Source of the DNA: an uncultured Eubacteriales bacterium
GTDB lineage: Bacteria > Bacillota > Clostridia > Lachnospirales > CAG-274
Direction: 5' to 3'
Length of the DNA: 41,683 nt
NCBI GenBank assembly: GCA_902496345.1
Contig: CABVAP010000009.1
Span: 1 to 41,683 of the forward strand
Positions within the stretch are counted from its first letter, which is position 1. Every line of letters starts with the position of its first letter. Shown here piece after piece: positions 1 through 9,553 of this stretch. The translations under genes and the position numbers were made by a program. Under the pieces are notes generated by a model. It had not been told where the DNA came from. It saw only the letters and a list, made by a program, of their open reading frames with translations, and made no database searches.

Positions 1-49
1 GGCGAAGCCGATACAAGGTTTAGGTCAAGCCTTTTTCCAAAGGCTTGTG

Positions 50-135
50 GGGTGTTGGGGCAAAGCCCCAAGGTCTTAAATGCTCCAAGAGCATTTTTGG
101 AAGTTTGAAACCTTTTTGCGATAGAAAAAGGTTTC
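50..135. repeat. chain of intergenic palindromes downstream of the CIS operon
   Basis: Successive hairpins follow the last gene of the operon: arms 55-61/65-71, 80-85/89-94 and 107-117/125-135 (11 bp, 7-nt loop), with another just before them at 26-34/39-47. None has a clean T-run on the minus-strand exit side, so they are not textbook terminators, though they may end or protect the operon transcript. The 28-bp stretch 50-77 recurs at 39292-39319 with 24 of 28 matches, pointing to a dispersed intergenic repeat. Confidence 0.6.
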
Positions 136-198
136 AAAAAAAATTATAACTTAATCGACAACTTCTAATTTTGTAAAAATAAAAATCGTATAAATAAT

Positions 199-2169
199 TT
201 AGTTGCTTGTAATAGTTCCAATGTCAGTAAGCTTTCCGGTAAATACTGTGCTTTGACCGTTGTAGAAAACAATTTTAAGCTTTTCTAAATCACTAAAATA
301 TAGCCCAAGAGTAGCAATAGAATTGTTTTTGCTTGCCTTTCCAATAGAAACATCACCACTAAAAACTTCAAAATCAGTATATTCAGCATTAACGTCAGAA
401 ACTTTAAATTCTTTTCTAAGGCTGTCTAAATCAGTTATAGTGTATTTTGCAAAAACATCAGACGAACCTGCTGTTGAATTGTCTGAAACAGCTTTAACAT
501 CAAGCTCCCCATCATATTGCCCAGCGTCAAAAGACGCAGTATATTTAAGCTTTCCGTCTTTGTATAAACGAACTTCAAGCAACGATGTATCGTTGTATGT
601 AAGAGGTGAATGAATAATAGGTTTATCTGTTGCTGTCATATCACCAATAGGCTGATTGTCGTAAAATAATTGATAATAATTAACACCATACTCCTCTGGT
701 ATGTTTACACCAAATTCAAAGTTATATTCGGTAAGAGGATTTTTGATGTACCAAGTTGCCTTATCAGCGAATGTTGTTCCAGATTCAAGTTCAGAACTAG
801 AAAAACTTCCACCAGATAAAAGCTTATCTATGTATCCACTTGTTGTAAGATTAAAGCTACTAAGAGCCTTTGCATAGCTCATTTTCATTTCATAAGCAGA
901 ACTTTGCTTTTCGTAGAAACTATCTTTAACAGATTCAAGACTACTAAAAGATAAAAGTCCCATTTTATTTTTTTGTTTTTTTTGTTCATAGTCTATCTTG
1001 ATTTTTTCCATTTCTTCCGAAACACTTTTGTAAGAAGACTCCATTTGTTTAAGGTTGTTGTATGCGTCATAAATACTGTTTTCAAGACTTGTTATAGCAT
1101 CTTTTTCAGCCTTAACAGCTTTGTCTTTTTCAGCAAGTGCAACAAACAATGCGTATTTCTGGTCTTCCATATACCTTGTGCCAGAGTAATACCACTTAAA
1201 CCATTCTTTCGGTATATAAATTTTAAAAAACAAAAGATTTATAACATAAGAACCGTACCAAGGGCTATCTATCTGGTATAAAGTGTAGTTATATTTTTTT
1301 ATAAAGTCCTCATAATCAATTTCTGTATCTTTATGACTATTTATATATGACTCAATATCACCGATATATTTGCTATATTTGCTTTTATAAATCTGCAAAA
1401 TTTCATAAGCATTTTTTTCGGCTAATTTTCTAGCTTGAGTCTTTTTAAAAAGTTCAAAATCATTTTGTTTTGAATATTCAATGATTTGTGGCAACATATC
1501 CCTTGTTATGTTTGTTTCTGGAAAATATTCTTGAAAATCATAGCCAGCAGTAACATCTAAATTTATGATGTTACCAAGACTTTTTTTCTTATTGTTAAGG
1601 TTTAAAATACTACTTTTCTGTTTAGTTTTAAAACCGTCAATTTGATTTTGAACGTAATCAACATCTTCTTTTTTTCCATCACCTGTTTGATATTTTCTTG
1701 TAATATCTTTAAGGGTAACAGAGCTATCTGCAATTCTATCTGTTGCATAATTAGTATTATAATTTTCAAGCAAAACATCATAAAAAGCCGATTCAGCTTT
1801 TTGCTTATTTTTAAGACGTTCATAGTTTTCCTGTTTTTGCAAAACGGTAATTTCATTTTGAATTTTAGGGACTTTCATAATAAGCTCAATTTCCTTTGGC
1901 ATACCGTGTTTTGACGGAAGCTCTATGTTAAAGAGCAAAGAAAACTTAACAGTACTTTCTTTTTTTCGTATATCTTTAATTGCATCTTTTGCCTGTTTAA
2001 GTTCAATTTCCTTTGTTATTCTGTCAAGAATAACATCTTTCGCTTCAGAGCAATTTTCATTTGCATAATTTCTAACATCATTTATAGATATACTTCTAGG
2101 GGAGGCAAAACAAAACGTTTGAAATAAAAATGTAAACAAAACACAAAATGCAATTATTTTTTTTAACAT
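199..2169 (-). CDS. exported TolC-like coiled-coil protein
   Basis: About 656 aa. The start at 2169 follows a GGGGGGA SD and lies one base after the stop of the upstream MORN gene, so translation is probably coupled; an in-frame start at 2202 has no SD. The N-terminus is a signal peptide (MLKKII, hydrophobic core, FCFA before SPRS). The middle is long, charged alpha-helical sequence; around residues 400-460 a segment with KMGLLSFSSLESVKD resembles the repeated helical hairpin of TolC/outer-membrane-factor proteins ('G..s..dl..a'). The last 190 residues look beta-rich. TolC family members normally form outer-membrane tunnels, yet the window looks Gram-positive, so an outer-membrane role is unlikely. 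I infer an extracytoplasmic coiled-coil strut or wall conduit linked to the CIS. The family call is moderate and the function unknown. It is the last gene of the operon. Confidence 0.65.
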   Translation of the reverse strand: MLKKIIAFCVLFTFLFQTFCFASPRSISINDVRNYANENCSEAKDVILDRITKEIELKQAKDAIKDIRKKESTVKFSLLFNIELPSKHGMPKEIELIMKVPKIQNEITVLQKQENYERLKNKQKAESAFYDVLLENYNTNYATDRIADSSVTLKDITRKYQTGDGKKEDVDYVQNQIDGFKTKQKSSILNLNNKKKSLGNIINLDVTAGYDFQEYFPETNITRDMLPQIIEYSKQNDFELFKKTQARKLAEKNAYEILQIYKSKYSKYIGDIESYINSHKDTEIDYEDFIKKYNYTLYQIDSPWYGSYVINLLFFKIYIPKEWFKWYYSGTRYMEDQKYALFVALAEKDKAVKAEKDAITSLENSIYDAYNNLKQMESSYKSVSEEMEKIKIDYEQKKQKNKMGLLSFSSLESVKDSFYEKQSSAYEMKMSYAKALSSFNLTTSGYIDKLLSGGSFSSSELESGTTFADKATWYIKNPLTEYNFEFGVNIPEEYGVNYYQLFYDNQPIGDMTATDKPIIHSPLTYNDTSLLEVRLYKDGKLKYTASFDAGQYDGELDVKAVSDNSTAGSSDVFAKYTITDLDSLRKEFKVSDVNAEYTDFEVFSGDVSIGKASKNNSIATLGLYFSDLEKLKIVFYNGQSTVFTGKLTDIGTITSN

Positions 2170-2170
2170 A

Positions 2171-3820
2171 TTAAATTCCCCCCATTTCAAAGTACAAAAC
2201 ATTTTTATTTTCGTCTAAAGCATAAACCCTTATATAATAGTCATCAAACAAATATTTGACAGAATAAAGTGCCATACCCTCTGTTATTTCATTATCGATA
2301 TAACCATTCATAGAAACTTCGCTTGAGCTTGCAGCAAAATTATAAGCTGTAAACTTTTCATCTTCAAATTTTTTATTAATATCTTTGACAGCCATACCTT
2401 TAGAAATACCGTCAATTTCTTGGTCACCAAAGAATTTAATTTTACTAAACATAGGTTTTTGCTCATCTTCAGAGTAGTCAAATTCAAATATAATTTTAAG
2501 GTCATTATATACGATAGAGAAACTTGTATCAAATGTTTCCATATTGTCCTCTTTACCAAAACATTGCCTTATGTAATCAATATCTTGATTAAAGAAATCC
2601 ATATAATTTATTTTACCCTCAAAAAAGCTACCCGTAAAGAGTTTTTTACCATTTTCGCTATAAAGGGTACCCTCGCCATCATATAAACTTTTTACAAAAC
2701 TACCGTCATATATGACCCTACCGGTTTCTTCACTGTAAAGAATACCTTTGTCGCTGTAAGAATTACTTGCAAAATTACCTTTGTATAAGAGTTTGCCGGT
2801 TTCCTCACCGTAAAGAGTACCCTCACCGTCATATTTTTCATCAGAGAAAGCACCTGTATAGATAAGTTTACCTGTTTTAGCGTTGTAAAGGCTTCCTTCA
2901 CCGTTGTATTTTCCGTCAGAAAACTCACCGTCATAGACCAAAACACCTTTATCAAATTTCTGACCTTTGCCGTTATATTTTCCGTCAACAAAATCGCCTT
3001 CATAGATTAAACTTCCAGAGGAATAAAGTTTGCCTTTGCCGTTATATTTTCCGTTTTGGAAAGCACCTTTATATAGTGTAGAATTGTCATCGTCATCAGA
3101 ATACATTTCTGCATCTCCGTCATAAGAGGCATTTACAAAGTTACCGTCATATTTCTTATTACCACTTTCATAATATTCAGTACCTGTTTTATATACCCCA
3201 TTTTCAAATTCACCGTCAAACTCAACATTTCCGTTTGAAAAATATAAAGTACCTTTTCCGTTGTAGTTATTATTTAAAAATTCACCTTTATAAAGGATAT
3301 TTCCATTATCATATAAAGTCCCTGTTCCGTTATATTTATTTTTATCAAAATCGCCTTTATAAACAAGATTATCATCGTCATAGAGTTCACCACTTCCAAC
3401 AATAACCCCATCTTCGAGTGTACCGATATAAAGAAGAGAGCCGTCCTCCTTGTAGACCATACACTTACCAGAAAAAGTATGATATTCATCAGAATTTACG
3501 GTAAGCGATGACGCCCAAAGCCTACCAGATAAAAAAGGAATAAGCCCATATATGACAGCTAAAACTAAAACAATACAAATGAGAACAATTTTAAGGACAA
3601 ACCTTTTTGAAATATACCATTTTGAAACTTTAAAATAATCTTTAACAGATGAAGGTTTTCCAAATATGAAAGAAACAACACTTTGAAAAGCCTTTCTAAT
3701 CTGTTTTCTAACATTTTTCTCAACATTTTTAACTTTTGAAAACTGAGCCTTAAACTGATTTTCATATATTGTCAAACTTGATTTAACTGAGCGAGAAAAA
3801 AAATCAAAAATAGATTTCAT
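2171..3820 (-). CDS. membrane-anchored MORN-repeat protein
   Basis: About 549 aa from ATG 3820, which has AGGTGAAGG five bases upstream; a GTG at 3832 is the alternative. Residues 1-70 are basic, helical and probably cytoplasmic. One TM segment lies near 72-97 (VLKIVLICIVLVLAVIYGLIP). It is followed by about 12 MORN repeats of 20-23 residues (pattern Y.G.F..G.YNG.G.LY) over roughly residues 110-390. The C-terminal 150 residues resemble no family I know. MORN repeats form elongated beta-hairpin scaffolds that bind lipids or proteins. The topology suggests the MORN rod faces outward. The gene lies between the cyclase-like sensor and the TolC-like gene in the distal envelope module. Role inferred: spacer or scaffold between membrane and wall. 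Confidence 0.8.
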   Translation of the reverse strand: MKSIFDFFSRSVKSSLTIYENQFKAQFSKVKNVEKNVRKQIRKAFQSVVSFIFGKPSSVKDYFKVSKWYISKRFVLKIVLICIVLVLAVIYGLIPFLSGRLWASSLTVNSDEYHTFSGKCMVYKEDGSLLYIGTLEDGVIVGSGELYDDDNLVYKGDFDKNKYNGTGTLYDNGNILYKGEFLNNNYNGKGTLYFSNGNVEFDGEFENGVYKTGTEYYESGNKKYDGNFVNASYDGDAEMYSDDDDNSTLYKGAFQNGKYNGKGKLYSSGSLIYEGDFVDGKYNGKGQKFDKGVLVYDGEFSDGKYNGEGSLYNAKTGKLIYTGAFSDEKYDGEGTLYGEETGKLLYKGNFASNSYSDKGILYSEETGRVIYDGSFVKSLYDGEGTLYSENGKKLFTGSFFEGKINYMDFFNQDIDYIRQCFGKEDNMETFDTSFSIVYNDLKIIFEFDYSEDEQKPMFSKIKFFGDQEIDGISKGMAVKDINKKFEDEKFTAYNFAASSSEVSMNGYIDNEITEGMALYSVKYLFDDYYIRVYALDENKNVLYFEMGGI

Positions 3821-3869
3821 ATCAACCTTCACCTGCCTAAATTAAAAACTAAAAATCAAAAACTAAAAT

Positions 3870-6578
3870 TTATAAAATTTCAAAAAATCCTGCCCAGTTT
3901 TCTGGAACACTCTTTCTATATTTGTCGCACATAAATACGTAAGATTGAGCAATTTTATCATCTTTATCTATTTTAAGAACATCGATAAATCTGTTTCTTG
4001 CATTTCCAATATCACCGTTTATGTAGTGGTTAACACCTTGCTCAAAAAGCTCTAATGTCATAATTTTATTTGCTTTTTGTCTATGAGGATATGCGTCAAT
4101 AATGTCATATAATTCAACATATCCATTATTTGTATCAGTATTTTCAATTCTACCGATAAGCCTCAAATTAAACTTTTCTTTTTCAGCAATTTTATTGTAA
4201 GTTGCTCCTGTAATAATCATATTTATATCATTATTTTCAGCAATTTTTTGTATATAATAATTTGTATTAAGAACCTCAGAAACAGAGGTAATTTCCATTC
4301 TTTCATCATCACCGACTATACCTACCATAATATCGCCACTTTGGATATAAACCAAAATATCAATATTTTCTTTGTTAAGCTTTTCAAAGGCATAAAGGCT
4401 ACATTCGATACATTTATCAATATCATTTTGATATATAGCAGAAAGTCCGGCACCTCTATATTCTTCGATAATACCACCAGATTTTTTAATTATTCCAGAG
4501 ATTATCCCAAAGAAATTATTGAGGAAATTAAAGCTTTCTTGAGTAGACATTTTTCGTCTAATCGAATAGAAATTTTTTGTTTGAACAACCATAACAGATA
4601 TGTCTTTAACAACCTCATCACCAAGATTAACATCAAGGACATTTTCCTTTTCAAGTATGTCAAACAATTCATTAGGTACAAATTTTCGATAAGCCTTGTT
4701 AAGTTTTTCAATAGAGCCAAAATAATCTCTAATTTTGTTCGTCATTCTGTTAAAAGAGTTGCCAATGTCTTCAAGTTCGTCATCTGTGCTTATGTCAACA
4801 ACAGTATCCCAGTCAGTTTCCGAAATAGCAATAGCCCCTCTTTTAAGCTCTTTAAGACCTCTAAGGATTTTCTTAAGCATAATCATAAGTACAAATAAAA
4901 TACAAATCATTATAAAGAATATTAAAGAAACCGTTTTCAAAGTGTTCATTAAAACTTCAAAATCAAACTCATTTAAATTAACGCCAACTTCAATTTTTCC
5001 GATAACGTCACCGTCATCATCTCTAATGCTTTGTACACAAAAGATGTCCGTACGGTCAACACTTTCAGCGATTTCAAAAAGTATGTCTTTGTTTTCACTT
5101 TCTTCACTATAAGTTATTATAGAATTTTGATACATATATTCATTAAGCATACCACAGGTATAATCAATGTATTCCATATCAGCAGAATATAAAATATAGT
5201 CATTTCCTGCCCTAGTAAGCATTATGTTATAATAAAAATCGTGTACCATAGCACCTGGATACATATTGTAAAATTCACTAAAATCCAGATTAACATTACT
5301 GTGTACATTTTTGTAATCATCAGGGTCATTTTTAGCAGGAAGTTGAAATGCTTTAAGTTCATTAACATTAAGGTCATATTTTATGTTGCTACTTAAATTA
5401 TAAAGCTGTAACCTAAGGTCATTAAGCATCGACTCAGAATATCTTCTTGATGTTATTATAGAAATAGTCAAAGCTGCAACAATCATAAGCAAAGCCGAAA
5501 CCATAACTTGACGAACTAAAATACTTTTTGTATTTTTCATATAATAGCAATACGCATATATCAAAAGAAATGCTATATTACTAAGCACAAACATAATTAA
5601 AAATATACCTATATTCTTTTCAATAGAAAATACTATTTCACTAATCCTACTATAATTTCCAGTATCAACGTCTTTTCTAAATAAAAAGACTTCATTACCG
5701 TAAGTACCCGTGTTAGACATAGAATAAATATTATTTTCATCTATTTTAACACCAGATAAATCAAAATATTTAATTCCATCAACAACTATGTCATCTTTGT
5801 TGTAAATAACAGAGGCTTGATTAGAAACTTCATCATATTTTATAAATCTAGCACCATATACATCGTTCATATATAAATTGCCGTTATCATCTGTACTAAG
5901 GCTTTTAAAAATTGCTTTGCCAATTCCGTCCAATTCAACCTTTTTGTTATGTTCATTTGTAAAGATATTATCAAGACAATATAATTCATAATTTATATCT
6001 GTATAATATACCCCACCATTTTCTGTAATTGCAATATCTGAAATAGTAGGAGCTTTTGCAAATTCATAAGTTTTAAATAAAGTTGTTGTATCTGTTTTAA
6101 AATCATATAATTCTATTTTAATAACATTATTCTTATAAGAAAAAACAGCAACTTTGTCTAAAAAATTTTGAATTTTAAATATCTTGAAGTCTTCTAATTT
6201 TTTCTTATCTTTACTCTCAAATATATTTTTAATAAAACTTCCGTCTGAACCATACACTTTTATATGTTGAGAGAAGAAAATTTCACCGTCTTCATTTTCA
6301 TATTTGTTAGTAACAGGAATGTATATATTTTTGTCAACATCAACTAAAATATCATACCAAGAAGATTTTTCTTCATTTAGTCCCTCTTTAACTAAAATAT
6401 TACCTTGTTTATCAATTTTATAAAAGGTAATTCCATCTTCGATATAATAGAAATTATCTTCATCATCAGCAAAAAAGCAAGAAATAAGTTCGATTTGGTC
6501 TCTTCCTAAATGTTTAGTAAGGAAAAAAGCAGAAACAAAACTTATTATAATAATAAAAAATACTATTCTTTTTCTCAA
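3870..6578 (-). CDS. multi-TM sensor with HAMP and degenerate class III cyclase domain
   Basis: About 902 aa from TTG 6578, with AAGGGG eight bases upstream overlapping the previous stop; GTG 6587 is in frame but sits directly on the SD. Order: TM (5-24), an extracytoplasmic region of about 300 residues resembling beta-propeller/NHL repeats, TM pair (about 322-346 and 353-375), a Cache-like extracytoplasmic domain (to about 540), TM (about 545-570), HAMP, cyclase homology domain (about 655-800) and a TPR-like C-terminal helix pair. Class III cyclases bind two metals through Asp in 'FTDI' and 'GDG'. Here the first site reads VVQTKNF and the second RGAGLSAIY, so both Asp are missing, and the transition-state Arg is not evident. 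I infer a non-catalytic signalling or scaffold domain. It sits in the CIS operon between the LysM and MORN genes and may sense envelope state. Confidence 0.85.
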   Translation of the reverse strand: MRKRIVFFIIIISFVSAFFLTKHLGRDQIELISCFFADDEDNFYYIEDGITFYKIDKQGNILVKEGLNEEKSSWYDILVDVDKNIYIPVTNKYENEDGEIFFSQHIKVYGSDGSFIKNIFESKDKKKLEDFKIFKIQNFLDKVAVFSYKNNVIKIELYDFKTDTTTLFKTYEFAKAPTISDIAITENGGVYYTDINYELYCLDNIFTNEHNKKVELDGIGKAIFKSLSTDDNGNLYMNDVYGARFIKYDEVSNQASVIYNKDDIVVDGIKYFDLSGVKIDENNIYSMSNTGTYGNEVFLFRKDVDTGNYSRISEIVFSIEKNIGIFLIMFVLSNIAFLLIYAYCYYMKNTKSILVRQVMVSALLMIVAALTISIITSRRYSESMLNDLRLQLYNLSSNIKYDLNVNELKAFQLPAKNDPDDYKNVHSNVNLDFSEFYNMYPGAMVHDFYYNIMLTRAGNDYILYSADMEYIDYTCGMLNEYMYQNSIITYSEESENKDILFEIAESVDRTDIFCVQSIRDDDGDVIGKIEVGVNLNEFDFEVLMNTLKTVSLIFFIMICILFVLMIMLKKILRGLKELKRGAIAISETDWDTVVDISTDDELEDIGNSFNRMTNKIRDYFGSIEKLNKAYRKFVPNELFDILEKENVLDVNLGDEVVKDISVMVVQTKNFYSIRRKMSTQESFNFLNNFFGIISGIIKKSGGIIEEYRGAGLSAIYQNDIDKCIECSLYAFEKLNKENIDILVYIQSGDIMVGIVGDDERMEITSVSEVLNTNYYIQKIAENNDINMIITGATYNKIAEKEKFNLRLIGRIENTDTNNGYVELYDIIDAYPHRQKANKIMTLELFEQGVNHYINGDIGNARNRFIDVLKIDKDDKIAQSYVFMCDKYRKSVPENWAGFFEIL

Positions 6579-6590
6579 TGGAAACACCCC

Positions 6591-7748
6591 TTACTTTATG
6601 ATAGGCAATTTTATAGACTGACCAACCTCTATTATATCACCGTTTGGTATATTGTTGTATTTTCTAATATAATCGACATATTTATTAGAGCCATATTCAG
6701 CAACGACAATTCTAGTAAGATTATCATTCGCTTTTACTGTATAAGTTTTTTCTTTTGCAGTTTCGGTAGTTGGTTCAACTGTAGCCTCTGAACTGCTTTC
6801 CGTTTCAGATACAAACTCAGAAGTCGTTATCTCTGTTTCAGACTCTGACTCTGTTTCAGATTCAATATATCCATAATCATCTATATAAACATTAGTTGCT
6901 GACTCTGACTCCATTTCCCCACTTTTATAAATATCGACATTACCAATATGGTCAATATCGCTATAAACAGTTGCCTCTTCATTGTTGTTTGAAACCTGTT
7001 TATATATAACAAAAATAGCAACGCAAACAGCAACAACAGATATAATTTTAATTGTTAAAGATTTTGCTTTTTGTTTTTTTTCTTCAAAAGCAAGTTTTAT
7101 TTTTTCATCTTTATCGATAGATTCTGTAACTTTTTCAAGGTCTTTTAAAATCATACCAAAAGAATTATAAATTTTTCGCTCACATTTTTCATCAATTACT
7201 TTTAGATTTGAATTTTTTTCTATTTCTTTATCAGAAAAAAACAGTTTAAAAAGTTTTCTAAATGCCGAAAAGACATCGTTCCCCTCGTCAAACTCAACAG
7301 CAGATAATCTATAGTTAAAGTTGACGCTGTTTTCATCAAAGATTATGTTGTTAGCGTCAAGCATAGCCACTTTGAGCATATCAAAAATGTCATTATATTC
7401 CGAAAATTGAACAATAATTTTTTTGATAAGAGAAAGCCTGTAAGCAAAAGCAAACCTTTCAGCAGTAAGGACCCTAGCAAGTGATTTTCCCTGTGTATAA
7501 GAGAAAACAACATAAAACTTTGAATTTTCAGAAAAACATTCTTCAAAGTCATATAGGCTAGATGCTTTCTTTAAATTTAAAAAATCCAAAATACAATTTT
7601 CAATAATTTTTCTGTCACAAATTTCATTAACAATAAATAGCTTGTTGCTATCATCGTCAACTTTTTCAGCAACATAACAGTTAATTCTGTCATCTGAAAA
7701 AAGGACTTTTGAAATAAAATATTTTTGCGAAAAAAGTTGATTTTTCAT
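6591..7748 (-). CDS. pseudokinase-like / TM / LysM envelope anchor protein
   Basis: 385 aa with a perfect GGAGGAAATAAT-ATG start. Residues 1-210 look like a protein-kinase fold without catalytic motifs: a hinge-like FYVVFSYTQGKSL and a catalytic-loop-like LDANNIIFDEN, but no HRD, DFG or clear VAIK lysine. A TM segment at about 232-252 follows a basic stretch. Then comes a low-complexity Ser/Glu/Thr linker (repeated SESE), and residues about 338-385 form a LysM domain (TYTVKANDNLTRIVVAEYG, IPNGDIIEVGQSIKLP). The layout, cytoplasmic pseudokinase, one TM, external domain, is like EssB of type VII secretion, with LysM replacing its outer part. LysM binds peptidoglycan, so this protein could tie a cytoplasmic CIS to membrane and wall. 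Domain calls are firm for LysM and TM, moderate for the pseudokinase. Confidence 0.8.
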   Translation of the reverse strand: MKNQLFSQKYFISKVLFSDDRINCYVAEKVDDDSNKLFIVNEICDRKIIENCILDFLNLKKASSLYDFEECFSENSKFYVVFSYTQGKSLARVLTAERFAFAYRLSLIKKIIVQFSEYNDIFDMLKVAMLDANNIIFDENSVNFNYRLSAVEFDEGNDVFSAFRKLFKLFFSDKEIEKNSNLKVIDEKCERKIYNSFGMILKDLEKVTESIDKDEKIKLAFEEKKQKAKSLTIKIISVVAVCVAIFVIYKQVSNNNEEATVYSDIDHIGNVDIYKSGEMESESATNVYIDDYGYIESETESESETEITTSEFVSETESSSEATVEPTTETAKEKTYTVKANDNLTRIVVAEYGSNKYVDYIRKYNNIPNGDIIEVGQSIKLPIIK

Positions 7749-7775
7749 ATTATTTCCTCCAAGCTGTCTAAAGGC

Positions 7776-9542
7776 TTATTCTTTGACAACAACAAAAGCA
7801 GAGGCTTTTTTATTTGGATATGCCACGCTTTGAACAGTTACTTCATAAACACCCTCTTTTGTTGGTGCTTCGTAAACTCCGTTAATATCAATCTTTCCTC
7901 CGTCAGACTCAACAACAGACCATTTACATTCTTTAACGTCTGTACCCAATATATCTGCCTCAAATTTAATACATTCTCTAGGGTGTACAGTAACCGTATC
8001 AGGTGAAATCATAACGCTAACACCATTCATTTCAGATACATCTCTGCTTCGTCCCTTGTCGCTTTTAAAAGCCCACCATTTAACATCAACGCTTGTCTTT
8101 CCTGCGTCTTCCCAGAATTTAACACCAATTTTAAAAGTACCCTTTTCAACATAGGAGATAATACCAGTATCAAAAGGAGGTAACTCGCTTTCATATATAC
8201 TATCAAAGAAAACATCAGCGTTTCCCATAAAAGTCTTTTTAACATCATAAAAATTATCATCGCCAATATTTTCAGCTAAACCACAAGATATGTAAACATC
8301 ACCCGTACCAAGTCCGTGAGAAATCTCATCACTAAAGTAAGATTTATTTTTGCTTCTAGGTTCAATTTCAATTGTTTCTGTACCACAAGAAAAAGAAAAA
8401 CCATTGTCAACTTTTCTTTCAGGTACGTCAGAATTTTCCTCTTTAACATAAACAACATCAGAGTTTACTTTTTCAGAAAATTTATTTCTGTTCATAAGTG
8501 CGTAAAGCATTTCATTACCGACAACATATTGAGAGAAAGGGAGATTTTCGCAATAGTCAATAATGTATTCCTCGTTTCTCTTTATAATTCTAAGCTTTGC
8601 AAGGCAAATGCTTTCGTTTGAAATTTCCTCGACAACGTTATTAAAGTTCTTTTGGATATATTCCCTAACAATAAAATCATTTATATCGTTGTCAGTAACT
8701 CTGATGTCAGCAAAATCTTTGCAATAAATATCATAGTTTTGGCTACCGATTACAACAGAGCCTTCGCCTGCGACAAAATTTATTTTAGAAATACCGGTAA
8801 ATGATTCATCAGCTTTAAGGATATAGCTTGTCTTAATTTTTTTATAAGCCAAGATGTCATCATCTGTACAGAAAACCCTAAGGGTATTTTCGCCATTTTC
8901 GTTTTTGAACATATCAGTTGAAAGAGTATAGTCAACGCTGATAGTTCTAGGTAAATTTGTTTTTTCAATTTCAACTTCTGTTTCGAAATACTCGCCTTTT
9001 TTGATATAAGCTGGAAAAGTCTGAGTAATTGTGAGGTCATCAGAGCTATAAATAACAATAGTCTTTTTAAACATTTCTTCTATTGTTGAATATTTTTTAT
9101 TACCAATCTTGTCAGTTAAAAATAATCTATAACCTTCTTTAATTCTGTTGTATTGGATAGACTCTTCATCATCAGAATCTGTAGCGATAGAATGTACAGT
9201 TTCCTCTTTTTTCTCATCATAGTCAATACATAAATAAACATTGTCAAAATCTTTGATTTCATCAAATCCGTCAATAATGTTAAGTTTTTTAGTAGTTCCC
9301 TGGTCAACGATAATTTCACGACCTTTGCTGTCGATAGCAAGACCAGATTCAACAGAAATTGTTTTATCATCAATAAAAACAACAGTAAGACCACTAATAA
9401 CGCCACAGCCGTTAGTTAAGATATTATCAAGTCTTCTTTTGTCGTTGTTATATTTTTGTTCATCAGAAAAATCTCTAACAGATAAAAGTTTTCCATAAAA
9501 ATAATTATTTCTTTCAAAAGGATACATTTTTTTATTTTTCAT
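7776..9542 (-). CDS. eCIS-type conserved 'YFYGKLL' protein with Ig-like C-terminus
   Basis: About 588 aa. The start at 9542 is set by GAGAGG seven bases upstream; an earlier ATG (9557) overlaps the upstream stop as ATGA but has no SD. The N-terminus carries the signature NYFYGKLLSVRDFSDEQ, then NKR-type helices, NGCGVISGLTV and SGLAIDSKGREI. I recognise this as a conserved protein found beside baseplate genes in many eCIS and phage-tail-like loci, where its exact position in the particle is unsettled. The middle is beta-rich. The last 90 residues (VMISPDTVTVHPRECIKFEAD through CKWSVVES) form a bacterial Ig-like domain, a common adhesive or spacer fold. No signal peptide. It could be a peripheral baseplate or fibre-like part linking the baseplate to the following membrane proteins. 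Confidence 0.75.
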   Translation of the reverse strand: MKNKKMYPFERNNYFYGKLLSVRDFSDEQKYNNDKRRLDNILTNGCGVISGLTVVFIDDKTISVESGLAIDSKGREIIVDQGTTKKLNIIDGFDEIKDFDNVYLCIDYDEKKEETVHSIATDSDDEESIQYNRIKEGYRLFLTDKIGNKKYSTIEEMFKKTIVIYSSDDLTITQTFPAYIKKGEYFETEVEIEKTNLPRTISVDYTLSTDMFKNENGENTLRVFCTDDDILAYKKIKTSYILKADESFTGISKINFVAGEGSVVIGSQNYDIYCKDFADIRVTDNDINDFIVREYIQKNFNNVVEEISNESICLAKLRIIKRNEEYIIDYCENLPFSQYVVGNEMLYALMNRNKFSEKVNSDVVYVKEENSDVPERKVDNGFSFSCGTETIEIEPRSKNKSYFSDEISHGLGTGDVYISCGLAENIGDDNFYDVKKTFMGNADVFFDSIYESELPPFDTGIISYVEKGTFKIGVKFWEDAGKTSVDVKWWAFKSDKGRSRDVSEMNGVSVMISPDTVTVHPRECIKFEADILGTDVKECKWSVVESDGGKIDINGVYEAPTKEGVYEVTVQSVAYPNKKASAFVVVKE

Positions 9543-9553
9543 ATAAATACCTC

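Noticed and set aside
107..135. Rho-independent terminator of the CIS operon
   Set aside because: The stem is strong, but on the minus strand the T-run precedes it rather than follows it.
4248..4898. 216-aa open frame on the plus strand
   Set aside because: Antisense to the cyclase-like gene whose reading is clearly coding; no start signal.
3870..6578. Active adenylate or guanylate cyclase
   Set aside because: Both metal-binding Asp positions are replaced (Gln and Ala).
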